64,000 nucleotides of DNA from Furcasterigmium furcatum (taxonomy: Eukaryota; Ascomycota; Sordariomycetes; Glomerellales; Plectosphaerellaceae): contig BCIA01000002.1 of the NCBI GenBank assembly GCA_001599815.1, positions 4,685,626-4,749,625 of the forward strand. Reading direction: 5' to 3'. Below, in pieces: positions 10,932-21,491 of this stretch. The notes beneath the pieces were generated by a model. It was not told the origin of the DNA. It worked only from the letters and a program-made list of their open reading frames with translations, and did not search any database. Made by a program: the position numbers and the translations under genes. Position 1 is the first letter of the stretch, and every line of letters starts with the position of its first letter.

Positions 10932-11978
10932 TCACACCTTTTCCTCCTTGTCTACTGCCACCACATCAATAAGGACCTTTCCCGCCATCGAGCCCTTTTT
11001 ATGCCTCATGAAGGCAGCCGGAACCTCCTCGAATGCAAAAGTTGAGTCGACAATTGTCCTCAGCTTGCCCTCGGCCATCCACCGCGCAATCTGCGCGAGA
11101 TCGTCGTGCGAGTTGGCCACGATGAGAGGCTTCCATTTGTGCTTGGCGCCTCCGAGCCACGACGGCAACATCATGCCGACGGACGTGTTGACATGGGCGG
11201 CACCGCTGTAGCCGCCCCCGACAGCCATGTAGTGGCGCTTCTTCCCGGGCACCATAATGTCGTCGCACCCGGGGTACAGGTCGACCGGCGTCCCTCCCAC
11301 GTTGTCGACCACGTGCGCGAAGACAGCGCCCCTCCTGCGGAGTGCGCTCATCACGTCCTCCCTCTTGTAGTCGATGATGTCGTCGGCGCCGAGGTCCGAG
11401 CAGAAGCGGACCATGTCGGTAGAGCAGCTGACCGTGACATGGCACCCGAGCGCCTTGGCGATCTGTATCGAGAAGGTGCCGAGGCCGCCGGACCCTCCGT
11501 TGATGAAGACCTTGTCGCCGGGCTCGACGTACGGGGCGATGCTCTGATAGGCGGCGAGGGAGGACGTGGCGGCGGCGCCGGCGAGGCGCGGGGAGACGCC
11601 GTCCCGTAGCACGGCGACACCTTCGAACGGGGCCACGACGTATTCGGAGAGGGAGCCCTGCTTCATCGGGTCCATGCGGCCGAAGACGGCGTCGCCCGCC
11701 CTGATGCCGTCAACGTTGCGCCCGACGGCGACGACGTGGCCGCCAAAGTCCATGCCCGGTGACCGCGGGTACGAGCCCATGATCTTGGAGACGCCGCCGA
11801 GTTCGACGGGCCACCAATCGGCCTTGTAGATGCTTGCTGAGACGACGCGGACGAGGACATCATTCTTCCCGATGTCTTCTGCGGAAGGGCGGGAGATCGT
11901 GACGAGTTCGAGGTTGGCCGTGACGGGGCCCGGCTTGTTGATGCGCCAGGCGCGGCAAGAGTTGTCGTCGAAGGACAT
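10932..11978 (-). CDS. Medium-chain NAD(P)H-dependent quinone reductase-like oxidoreductase
   Basis: 348 residues in one exon. The GroES-like part covers about residues 1-130 (RAWRINKPGP, SPGMDFGGHVVAVG, AGDAVFG, SLSEYVV). The Rossmann part has the nucleotide-binding loop VFINGGSGGLGTFSIQIAKALG near residue 160. Zinc-ligand cysteines are absent, as in quinone oxidoreductase and reticulon-4-interacting-protein-like members of the MDR superfamily. It probably reduces a carbonyl or quinone with NAD(P)H in the cytosol. The frame is open to an ATG at 12218, but homologues begin near RAWRINKPG and a TATA-like element sits 77 bp above the chosen ATG, so the short start is preferred. Confidence 0.88.
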   Translation of the reverse strand: MSFDDNSCRAWRINKPGPVTANLELVTISRPSAEDIGKNDVLVRVVSASIYKADWWPVELGGVSKIMGSYPRSPGMDFGGHVVAVGRNVDGIRAGDAVFGRMDPMKQGSLSEYVVAPFEGVAVLRDGVSPRLAGAAATSSLAAYQSIAPYVEPGDKVFINGGSGGLGTFSIQIAKALGCHVTVSCSTDMVRFCSDLGADDIIDYKREDVMSALRRRGAVFAHVVDNVGGTPVDLYPGCDDIMVPGKKRHYMAVGGGYSGAAHVNTSVGMMLPSWLGGAKHKWKPLIVANSHDDLAQIARWMAEGKLRTIVDSTFAFEEVPAAFMRHKKGSMAGKVLIDVVAVDKEEKV

Positions 11979-12054
11979 GTTGGCTCGTGTTGACTGATTT
12001 GAGGTTGAAGTTTTGCGGTTGGACCCTTTCAGCCCTACGGCGTCTATCTCCGCG

Positions 12055-12063
12055 CTATTTATG
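12055..12063 (-). promoter_or_regulatory. TATA-like element of the MDR gene
   Basis: Minus-strand CATAAATAG about 77 bp above the ATG at 11978. It supports the shorter start of the oxidoreductase, because it lies inside the longer open frame that begins at 12218. Confidence 0.35.
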
Positions 12064-13955
12064 CATCCATGATCTTTCGAAGCGTTGAGCAAGGCCCGCG
12101 TTAATTGGCGACTTGCAGGGGTCCCTTGGGAGAAATCAGATGACCTGAGAAGTTGTCGTGGTTCATGACTCGCTTTTTTAACAGTAGGCCAGGGTTGAAA
12201 GATTAAGGGGTTGCCCATGTTCTAATTATATACTCCCGCGTGGTAGTACAACGGACTCTTCGTAGGCATGCATAAGAGAACATTAGTTCTCGGGAAGCTT
12301 AGTGCGCTTTACTTCGCAACGGCCGCTGTTTTCCGCCTTCAAGCCAGCCACAGCAAGTATGTTGTGGTCATCGGCAGTTCGAGTCGTTAATGGTTGGGGG
12401 ACCACGTCGTGACAGTGCCGGGGTCATCCTGTCATTCTCTTTTCGGCAACTATATCGTCCCAAGTGGTCCACTTCCGACAGAAGCAGGGATCCTTGCCGC
12501 TGGGAGCTCGCTTCGTAGGGCTGCTTCATCATTTACCCCTGATGGGTAGGTCCCTTGGCATTCGTGTTGGGCACTCCAGCCTGTACCACCCACCTGAGGC
12601 AAAGGGTCGGTACCATGCGTGGCCTCATGCGGGACTTTGATGTTTTGTTTTCTGCCGGTATGAGGGCAGTCTACCACCAATCGAGTTTGACTGCTCCAAC
12701 ACGAAAGAATCACTCCTAAGACCTCAGACCATAAGAGTGTTTGAGAATCCAGACCTGCGGGCATATTTGAGCCTGAAGAAGCCGGTTGCAAACCGATACA
12801 GGCACGGATGCGATCCCTGGATGGCTTCCAATTTCATACCGCCAAGCAACCTCGGTTGTGCCATCGCAATCTTGATAGGAACTTAGGTTTACTGCATCAC
12901 GATCCTGCTTGAGCTTGTTACTCGCCCAGCCCAACAGGGCTGCTGGGGTGCGGGCAGTATGGGAATTACAGGTACGTAAGTGCATCTCACGATTGAGCCC
13001 GCTGCCCCTGTCATGAGTTTGAGGGCTTGTGCTTTCTTCTTTACACAATTGTGGATGTCAGGGATATTGGGGTGTCGGAGCAGGTATGCAAGCTGCTGGG
13101 TTGCTGCACTCCGTCCGTGTAAGTGAGCCCTGCTATCGCAAGGCAGACCGTGAGCAGGGAACTTCACTGAATGGAAGCAATATTTCTCACCCAAGACTCG
13201 CTGAAATCTCGGACAAGGGTAATATCAGCTCCAAAGACACCCGACGCCGCAGGACGTCAGCACACTTTCAGAGCATTCCGTGTATGGCATCTATTGGTAA
13301 AACATCAAGCCCGCAAATTAAGTCTTTATGATTCCTGTGCAGTCTTATTTCCAATTCCCATATGAGGAGGACTCATAGCAGGGACACACACTCTCTGGAC
13401 CCAGCCTGATGGAACTCGTGCGAATTGACGACAATCCAGCCTCCTCTCTCAAACCTCGCGTCACGGCTTCCTTCAGGACCCCTCCTTGTTGATTCTCCTT
13501 GCCCCGGAAAGGCCAGACCCGTTCTCATTACTCGACCCCAGTTGGACAGGAGGGGTGCTGTGTAGTTCCACGCGCCTCCAGTCGAAACCTGACGGGTCAT
13601 GTTTCGGCCAGTGAACGAAGGCGCGTTCCGGCGTCTTGTCGCCCTGGAAAAGGGGAAAGAGGGGTCCTTGTTGTTGATGTGGGGAGCGCTGTCTTAATAG
13701 GTCCAGAACGTGAAAACGGCGGTGGCGGCGGCGTGGGTAGACAGATCTTGGGACTGAGGTCCGGTGGGCCAGGGGGCGCAGTCGAGTGATAGCTCCCGCG
13801 TCTGGAGCCGCCGGGTAGGCACGTAGACGGAGCTGCTGAAGCCTTCCGGGTCCTTTGGAACTATCTATTCCAAGAAAGTCCATGCGACGGGCCCATTCGT
13901 CGATGACACAAGACTGGAAGGTACAGAGGCCCCCGGCTGCCATGCTTGCAAAAGC
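12064..13955. other. Gene-poor stretch, possible relic near 13.5-13.9 kb
   Basis: Nearly 1.9 kb without a convincing gene. Minus-strand frames at 12450-12791 and 12716-13048 have no known motif. At about 13470-13940 the minus strand reads protein-like text split over two frames (for example VFTFWTY, stop, DSAPHINNKDPSF, then GDKTPERAFVHWPKHDP in another frame). This could be a decayed gene, but the family is not recognised. Confidence 0.4.
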
Positions 13956-14808
13956 CTAGCCGGGCCAGACGCCCCCTTCCGGACCAAGGACATGCGGAAT
14001 CGTCCAGGCCCTGCTGAAATCGACCAGAACGCCGTTCACATAGTGGTCTGCATGGAGGTTGCGCACTACAATGCCGCTTTTGTGGAGTTGGTGCACCTCG
14101 CGGAGTAGTCGGGGAATCCGTGCGATCTCCATCCTTGAGGCTGCCTCCAGCTCGCTGTCCGGCAAATCCCCGGCGAGGGGGTTGTCAACCCAATCCTTGA
14201 CTATTCCCATTACCGGTTTCCGGTGCTTCTCGGGGTTATAACGGTGACGACAGAGTGTGTCTGAGATCCTGAAGGTGACGCCAGCTTTGGGGCCCCAGTC
14301 TCGTGCCAGGTCGTCCAGCTTCTCGCCCGCGAATAGTTGGACGTAACCGTGAACCTTGACCGCCAGGTGCTCGAGGCCCAGCTCCTTGAGCCGCCCATAG
14401 GCGCGGCACTCGTTGTAGAATGGCGTGGTCTGGATCCTCGCGAGGTTCTGAACATCCTCGTCCCATTTGTAGATTTCCTCCCTATACGGCGATCGCCTGC
14501 TCCAGCAGAAAACCGTGGATTCTTCAAATGTGAACTAAATGGAATATATGTCAGCTTTCTGGTACAGCTCTCTCTTGTGGTCACAATTGAAGATTATTCG
14601 AGGAAGTGTTCTTGCAGCGACTTACTAACTTGAGCGCATACATCTTTCCGTCCATTTTGATCTTCCAGACATGAGAGTCGAGGGGCCCTATGCCCACATC
14701 CACGTCCAAAACTTCGACCAGGCCTAATTCTAGGAGTTCATTTATGTCCCTTGCGAATGGCTCCAGCTTGGGGCCTTCGCAATCGGGTAGCGGTCTGAGG
14801 GCGGTCAT
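13956..14808 (-). CDS. FTA2/Sim4-type kinase-like protein, probable pseudokinase
   Basis: Two exons, 14808..14626 and 14534..13956 (intron 91 bp, GTAAGT...TTTAG, phase 0), giving 253 residues. The N-terminus (LPDCEGPKLEPF, then VWKIKMDGKMYALKLFTF) has the small kinase-like N-lobe with the ATP-contact lysine in YALKLF, and ECRAYGRLKELGLEHLAVKVHGY follows. This arrangement is typical of fungal proteins assigned to the kinetochore Sim4-complex subunit FTA2 family. The catalytic loop reads VRNLHADHY where active kinases have HRDxxxxN, and DFG is DFS. It therefore lacks the catalytic Asp and Asn and probably does not phosphorylate. Whether it acts at kinetochores is doubtful, since the family is expanded in filamentous fungi. 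Confidence 0.8.
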
Positions 14809-16053
14809 GGTTGTTCGGATTTGTGGAGTGTGTTGGACGCGGAGGAGTGGATTCTTCGTCAGGAAAGGGTTCTTCGGAGGGAGCTAGTGAGACGAAAAGC
14901 TCGCGGGAGAAATACTTTTAAAAAGTAAGCCAATTGCGGAAGAGATCAAAGCCCGCGGATAGCTGCGTGATGAGCAAACAACAGCGGACAATGCCGTTCA
15001 GAACTCGAGGGGCATTCCCACTCACACAAAGAGGGGGACAAACAACGTGAGATTGAAACTGTTGAGCACAAGATCAGAATAATGGATTGTGCGGCAAAAG
15101 AATAATGATTTGTGGTTCAATGTTGGCGGGTCCTGCATTGTCCTCTGCATGTTCGTAAGAGCAATGTGCGGCCCACGGCCGGTTGTGCCAGCATTCAACG
15201 AAGATAAGAACTTACGCTCATTCATTCCGCCCTGGAAGATTCTACCAAAGAACTGTCTTGTAAGTTTTCTGCTTAGTAGCCGTTGAATCGCCAGATGGGA
15301 ATGCGGCCAGCATGAAACAATCAGGTGTGGCTGGCATGATGGCGATATATACATCCATTCAAAGTTACGTGATCAGCTCCCAGTCACCCTGGCCCACCGC
15401 TTTGGTTCTACGGGCAGGGTGCCGGCCAGGATGATCAGGGTGACGGCGATGAGGGTTACCTGTGCGTGATCAGGGTGACCTACTTGTGACGATGGACAAT
15501 GGGACCCCAACGCGCGACGCTAAGGTCTCGTCGTCTCTCCACGCGATTTCGGCATGTTAGAGAGAGGCAGGGCCATGATGAGGACCAGAGCTGCTTCATC
15601 CCCGCCGGCTGCGCATTTGAGTAGAGTAGGCTCCATCGTCACTCTCCAAGCCTACCAGTCCCGGCCGCACAAACTATAAGATAAAGTTGTCCACAGTGAC
15701 TGCCAACTTTGAAATTCTGAACTAAAACGGACCAATAGTCACTTTAGCTGCTTTACATTTTCCGGCTAAGATCGGCAATAATACAGACTGGAGAGCAGCC
15801 AAACCCTAAGAATCAAACAGCTCTTTCTCACTCCCACTCCGTGCTTACGTCACTCTATCATGAGGAAAGGAAGCGCAGATAAATCTTATCATTTCGCTGC
15901 TGGTATGATGACGTGTACTTGACCATATACGGGATGCGTCTAAATCTCTATGTAATTGGCTGTGTCGCAATGCTGCCCCGTTCTACGCCCTCTAGATCCC
16001 CCAAATTCCGGAAAAGACATTATCCCGTTGACTCGGGTCTTTAGTCGTGTGCA
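14809..16053. other. Intergenic, no gene supported
   Basis: 1.2 kb between two minus-strand genes. It holds a short set of direct and inverted repeats (15383-15480) and an AT-rich part around 15.65-15.8 kb. The 110-residue minus-strand frame at 15022-15354 has no recognisable features. Confidence 0.55.
15383..15480. repeat. Short direct and inverted repeats of CAGGGTGAC
   Basis: GTCACCCTGG occurs at 15383-15392. Its reverse complement core CAGGGTGAC occurs at 15436-15444 and 15471-15479, both preceded by GAT. The arrangement could fold or be a binding-site cluster, but no function is known. Confidence 0.5.
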
Positions 16054-16833
16054 CTAGCAGGCGTCCCAGCGGAGGCCGATGTAGTGGCTGGAAAAGTGGC
16101 GGGTACCCTGTTTTCCGCAGTGGGCGATAATGCCGTTCACATCCTTGGAGAGGGAGCTGCAGTATACCCAGTGGTGGACATTTTTCTGCGGCAAGAATGT
16201 TAGAAATCATACTCACCCCCCAGGCTTCGGGTATGTGCGTCACGTACCTTGTTGCAGAGCCACATGCCACAGTTCCAGGAGCAGCTGACGCGAGAGCAGG
16301 TGCCGCGGCCCACACCGCACTGGGCGCGCGGGAAGCGGCGGAGGTATCGCAGACCTTCGGAGCAGTCCCTTTCGGAGTCGATGGGGCGTTGGTTCCAGTT
16401 GCACTGATACTGGAATGGGTGTCAGTAACGAACTGCTTCACGGCCAGGAGCGGGAAGCGCAGGGGGCTGTAACATACAGACTGGCGCTCAACGAGAGAGG
16501 AGCTCTCCTCGAACTCAGACGTTTCGGTTTCGTTGGCCGCACGCTCATCGGTGAAGAGTTCGGGCTTCAGCGCTTTCATCTGTTCGTGGATGGACTGGGC
16601 AGTGCCGCGGAAGACGACATCGCCAAAGTGCTCCTCGTCCTTGATCTCCATCTCTCCGACGTGGAAGCCCCCGAGGGCTTCGGTAGAACGGCGGATTTCC
16701 AGGCCATCTTCCGCGGGGAGGGAAGCGGCGGTGATCTAGGGGCGATGGTAGTTAGTATGAGGAGGTGAACGAGGGGAAATGTGAGACTCACGACCGCGGT
16801 GAAGAGAGCCAGAATGGAAAGAGAGAACTTCAT
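16054..16833 (-). CDS. Small secreted protein with cysteine-rich C-terminal domain
   Basis: Four exons: 16833..16792, 16735..16478, 16409..16248 and 16185..16054 (introns 56, 68 and 62 bp; 197 residues). A signal peptide begins MKFSLSILALFTAV and is split by intron 1. Residues of about 20-100 are acidic and cysteine-free. The C-terminal 97 residues carry ten cysteines, with the block TCSRVSCSWNCGMWLCN and a terminal WDAC. I recall the SC-(S/Y)N-x2-(I/M)W-x-CN pattern from small secreted proteins of Sordariomycetes and other plant-associated fungi; no function is established. The phases of all four exons agree, and splicing is what creates the cysteine pattern. A virulence or microbe-interaction role is inference. 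Confidence 0.85.
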
Positions 16834-16838
16834 GATGA

Positions 16839-16875
16839 TTGTTGAAGTGGTTGTTGAAGTGGTTGTTGAAGGTGG
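16839..16875. repeat. TTGTTGAAGTGG tandem repeat upstream of the secreted-protein gene
   Basis: Three 12-13-bp units directly upstream of the ATG at 16833, so probably in its 5' untranslated region. On the minus strand the units read CCACTTCAACAA. Repeat number may vary between strains. Confidence 0.8.
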
Positions 16876-18193
16876 TTGTTCAAAGTTGAGTGGGTGGAGA
16901 TGGTTGGAGTTTGTTGAAGTGAGTGGAAAAGTGTGTGCTGTGAGAAGAGTGTTGCTTGAGTATGATGAGAAAGAAAAGCGCAACAAGACGGTGAAAAGCC
17001 GCCCATCTTATACTCCTCGGTCAGAGTTCACGATCTCAACAAACCACAGAGTCGTGATGACAGTAAGCAGCACAGCCCTACCACGGCTCTATCTTAGTGA
17101 GCGACCCCATGTCGGAGACGGGCCTGTCGTGGCTTTGAGCGCTCACCGCGCGTCGAGGCTCAAGAGCCAAGCCGTAGCCACGGCGAAGCGCCTCTGCGTG
17201 CCTCGCCGCATAGGAGGCACGACTTCTTGTTGGACTGGATGACCCTTGTGGCAAAGGAATACTGGGAAGGTAAGCTGTGCAAAAATAGCAACACTTAGAC
17301 CCCGGCATCGGGATGGCGAAATCAGCCGGTACCAAGAGAGGGTGCTTTCCCGTCAAATTGGACAGCATGGTCGCGAGGTCTGATTGGGTCCTCTTGACCG
17401 ATACCCTACTCATTGTTTCGGTAAGAGGGAGAGTGGATTCGGTTGTCAGGACGGATAAACGCAACTGGTCTGAGACACATGGGCTTGATTGTGACACTCC
17501 GTAAGGTGGAGACTTTGCGGGAAAGGCGGTATAGGCCTGTATCTAAACCTACCCGCGACCCAGGCTCGAATAGGTCAGTGGTCCAGCTTTCGCCCACGGG
17601 CAGTTTCGTCACTCTCGTCGTATTGCATGCCACCCGGCGTCTAGCGTCTCGTCCCGTGGCTCGGTTTGGGCGCAGCATCGAGTGTCCAGGGGTTTCTGAC
17701 TGGGCTCAGTCCAGGCCGGCCTGGGCTGGGGTGCTGGTGTGTGTCCTTCGAGTCCAACAGCACGACGACTACCGGCGACGGCCCTAAAAGTGGATTACAG
17801 GCCTTGAATTCGGGTGATGAGTTATCCTACTTTCAGTAACTATGGATGGTAACTCCGCCTCACTTGGCATAGTCCTACATGGGCACTGTCAAGGACGCAT
17901 GTGCGCCACCCGGTTATGAATCATCTTTAATCATCTTCTTTAACCAGGATTGAACGCCATAGGCTTGTCTTGATTCGTCGACCGTACGACCATGTCCCTA
18001 AATGGTATAAGCGCCGTTACAACCCCCAGATCTTGGCGGTAAGCTGACTGATATCCCATCGGGTGACCACGTGGAGTCTTGACGCGGAGTTGAAAACCTT
18101 CCGTCCTGAAAACACTTTTAAATGCCCCAGCACATGCATTCACAAAGATGATGCCCCATCTCTCCAACTTCCAATACACCTGGCCAGTACACT
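16876..18193. other. Divergent intergenic region, no gene seen
   Basis: About 1.3 kb between two divergent secreted-protein genes. Frames at 17078-17497 (minus) and 17443-17787 (plus) are rich in Arg, Ser and Pro and lack motifs. I see no RNA gene or repeat family. Confidence 0.5.
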
Positions 18194-18992
18194 ATGTATA
18201 TCCTGCCGGCGCTCATCTCCTCTCTGTCTGGACTCGCCTTGCTGGGTGTACCGGCCCTTGCGCATCTAGATGCGGATCAGGTCACCGTCCACAAGCGAGA
18301 TGCTCCCCTCGCGCCCCGGGACCTCGAGCTAGCGGCTATCAATAACGTGGATCTTGAAAGAAGTAGTTAACGTCTTCTGAGATGGACATGTTCAGTGCTA
18401 ACCGACGTCAGTGTATAAGCACACATCCGTCAAACGGTCCGACGGCGAAGAGTGGACGATCTGGGTACATAACGGCTTCCAGGAAAGCCAAGCCAATGAG
18501 ACAGACGTAGCCCCGGGCTTGCGGCCGCGCCAGCTCCGCGCTCGCCCCATACCGCCGTTCTTCAGGAATGACGACTATCGGTATTGCGGAACTAGCAAGA
18601 TTGACGACGAGACGACGTCTGGCTCGCCGACCACGGGGGGTACGCAGGAGATGCAGCGCTGGGTAAACCGCCGTTCAGGCTTTTTCGACCTGGATTCTGC
18701 GTTCATACAGTCCAATGGGAATGTTGATCTTATTGTTGCCGGGTCGAACGGTGGGACCAATGCTGTCTTCATCGCGAAAAAGCACCCGCTCGACTTTGGC
18801 AGGTGGGCTTATGTCGGGACGTACGACATATACTGGATGATAGATGCAGCGAACAAGTTCCAGCGAAACATTAACGGCAAGTGGCGTCTGGGCGTTCACG
18901 GCGGTGTGCGGTGTGGCCCGCATTTCGACCCGATCTTTGACCAAGGAGCCAAGGTCGATTGGTGGATTTCCTGGACGAGCCAACGGGCCTGA
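18194..18992 (+). CDS. Secreted protein resembling Hce2/Ecp2 necrosis-inducing family
   Basis: Two exons, 18194..18362 and 18412..18992 (intron 49 bp with a GCTAAC branch site), giving 249 residues. Signal peptide: MYILPALISSLSGLALLGVPALA. It is followed by a pro-like stretch with a KR dibasic site (VHKRDAPLAPRD). The C-terminal 140 residues (YRYCGTSKIDDETTSGSP, then VGTYDIYWMIDAANKF and GVHGGVRCG) resemble the Hce2 fold, where CG-S-x-F...SP and a C near the end are typical. Only two of the usual four cysteines are present, so the match is tentative. Ecp2-type proteins are apoplastic effectors in some plant pathogens. The gene is convergent with the desaturase gene, with 278 bp between the stops. 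Confidence 0.75.
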
Positions 18993-19270
18993 GAGTATGT
19001 GCTTGCTCTACCTTGGGAAGGCCTGGCTTTGGATCTCTTTGTTCTCCACGGTGTTCTACCAGTCCTCAATACAATACTCAGGAACCCTCACGTATGAATG
19101 AGCTCTCCATATTCCTTAAACATCTTCTGTTGTTCAGGCTTAGTGATGGCCGTCCCATTGGGGCGACGGAGGAGCTTGCGCTTCTTGCCAAACTTTGCAT
19201 GAATGGCCATCTACCCCCTATGTAACGCTCTTGTAGAAACGCTCCTCATCAATATTAGCATCCGTCGTCA

Positions 19271-21001
19271 TCAATGATGCCCGCGGCCTGCAGCCTCCCT
19301 CTGACACTTGGCAAATATGGCAGCCTGCCTTGATACCTCCCCGAGTGTACCGACGACCTTCCCGTTGCTTTCCACGAAGCCATACAAGGCGTATGGAATT
19401 TCCACCTCGTCGCAAAATTCCTGCACCAGCTTCTGCGCGCGGCGAAGGTTGTGCCGGGGGATGCGGGGGAAAAGATGATGGATGACCTGAAATTGTAGAC
19501 CGCCGTGGAAGAAGTCAAGCCACTCGGGGCACTCGACGTCCATCGTTGTCCGGAGCATCTTCTGGGGAAACGACTCTTTCGGGCCGAGGTCGACGGTACT
19601 CATGGCGAAATGCGACAGCGTCAGCTGAACGTGGAGGGGGAGTACCGTCACATGGCTGATCAGGACGAACGTGAACCGGTCCATGTTGTTGGGAATGGAC
19701 TTGTAAACTATCACGTAGCCGTACCAGAACCAAAAGAAGAGTTGGCCGACGAGTTCGAGATGCCTGTGCCACCATGACGGACCTTTACGAGGCGCCTGGC
19801 CCGTCAGCAGGTACTCCCAAGACAGGCGATACAGGTTGAAGCGCCCAAGGGCCAGCAGAGGGTAGTACGAGTACTTCTGGAACTTGATACAAAAACGTGC
19901 CACAGCATCATAGTCCATCATACGGTCGTAGTAGGTCGAGCGTAGACCGGCCAAAAATCGATGCGAGATGGCTAGAAGGGGTAGGTATTCGACGTCGGGA
20001 TCGTGCTCGAGAGAATTGGTGACGATATGGTGAATGTTGTGGCTTTTCTTCCACCAGCCAAGAGATAAGCCGCCCAAAAAGTCGGCAATCAAGATACCTA
20101 TGACGCTGTCCGTATGGAAGTCGTGGGTGATTCCTATGTGGCCTGCATCGTGGGCTGCAAACGACATTTGGTGCCAGAATGCCCCCATGCAGACGGCGCT
20201 GGGGATGTACCAGCCCCAACGCAGAAACATCAGCATGCTGGCGAAGAGCATAGAGTACCGACAGGCTTCGACGGCATAAGCCCTGTAGTTGCAGTCATAA
20301 AGACCTTCAGCTCTCATGCGGCCATGAAGGTGGCGGTATCTGGCCACGATCGCGTCCTGAGTGGCGTCATCCAAAGCGGGATAAATCTCGAGATCGAGAT
20401 CAAGCTTTTGCCTGGTAACCGAATCGAGATGTGCCATAGCATCGTCTCCTTGGGTGGAAGAAATTGACGAAATTGAGGAGGTGCTGGATCCGTTGGCTTT
20501 GCTGCGGCTCTTTCGGCGCATGGCGCCGTGGCCCTGGCCGTCATCAGAGCTGTCGCAGACACTGGAGCTCCCCGAGTCGGCGGAAGAAGAGGGCGCGTCG
20601 ACATCACCGAGGCCGGCATCCTTGTCGTCAGAGAGGGTGCGAAACCTGCCACCCTGAATAGGCGGGATGAAGTTCTCCCATCTACCTCGAATACTCCCAA
20701 TGCGGTAGCGGCTCATCTGCTGTTTTGCCTCGACCGAGTGCAGCCTAGCATGCGCGATAGGTCAACAAATGCTCGATTGTCTGCCGGGATGAAGTGGAAA
20801 GACAAACGCGGTGACCTCGTCGGTAGCATCTCGGCCAACCATGTGCAGGATTGACTTCTCGCCGCCCGGGTGGTAGGGAATCCATGCGTCTGCCTTGATG
20901 ACGAACTGATCGAGGATGAAAAGCTTGCGGCCTTGGGCGATGAGTGCCTCAACGTCCCTCCTGGACAAGATAGGCAGTGTTTTATCGCGTTTTTCGTCCA
21001 T
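19271..21001 (-). CDS. Sphingolipid delta-8 desaturase (cytochrome b5 fusion)
   Basis: Two exons, 21001..20808 and 20744..19271 (intron 63 bp, GTTTGT...GCTAG), giving 555 residues. The splice restores DEVTALHSVEAKQQM, the end of the cytochrome b5 domain, whose heme ligands are H44 (HPGG) and H67 (LHS). A Ser-rich linker follows. The membrane desaturase domain has the three histidine boxes HDAGH, HNIHH and QVIHH; the Gln in the last box marks the front-end desaturase group. Such fungal enzymes introduce the delta-8(E) double bond into the long-chain base of glucosylceramides in the ER, using electrons delivered to the fused b5. Glucosylceramides affect hyphal growth and membrane organisation. 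An upstream in-frame ATG at 21136 is less likely, because homologues begin near MDEKRD. Confidence 0.93.
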
Positions 21002-21491
21002 ATTCGGCTGTTCAGAATGAGGAGACGCGAGCGCTATGGTCAGTGTTGGCGTTGCGGGAGAGGAAAAGATGGTGTTTGTGAGAGGGACGAACCCCAGGTA
21101 CCTAGGTTGGGAGCGGTGAGCTTGAATCATAAGCACGATTTGGTACTTTTGTTTCGAGACATGGGTGGACGCGCACGCATTCAGGAGGCCGCGTTTTGGT
21201 TGCTTACATTTTCATTGGATGAACGGAACACTTGAGGCTCCCGGGCCCGAGGATCCGACAGAGCTTTTATCTTCTATGTACACAAACGTATCTGTGGTGG
21301 TTTCTTTAGAGTCGCTGCTCATGATGGGAAAGAAGTTAGATACCCCGCGGTGCATCAGAACACTACCTCCCCTATCTTACCATCAAGATCCTCACAGCTA
21401 AAGAGATTTAATGTCAGGACAGCGTATGCCGAGGACAGGGAGCTTAGGATGATGATGAATTGCCCATCCCAGAAACCCAGCAGGAGTTCAG
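21002..21491. other. Promoter region of the desaturase gene
   Basis: 490 bases between the desaturase start and the stop of the MFS gene on the same strand. No motif stands out. Confidence 0.55.

Noticed and set aside
11979..12218. 80-residue N-terminal extension of the MDR enzyme
   Set aside because: It has an ATG but no targeting character, includes the likely TATA element, and lies upstream of the conserved family start.
17285..17787. Possible ribosomal-DNA or transposon piece suggested by an Arg-rich plus-strand frame
   Set aside because: I could not match it to rRNA sequence, and there are no terminal repeats or transposase motifs.
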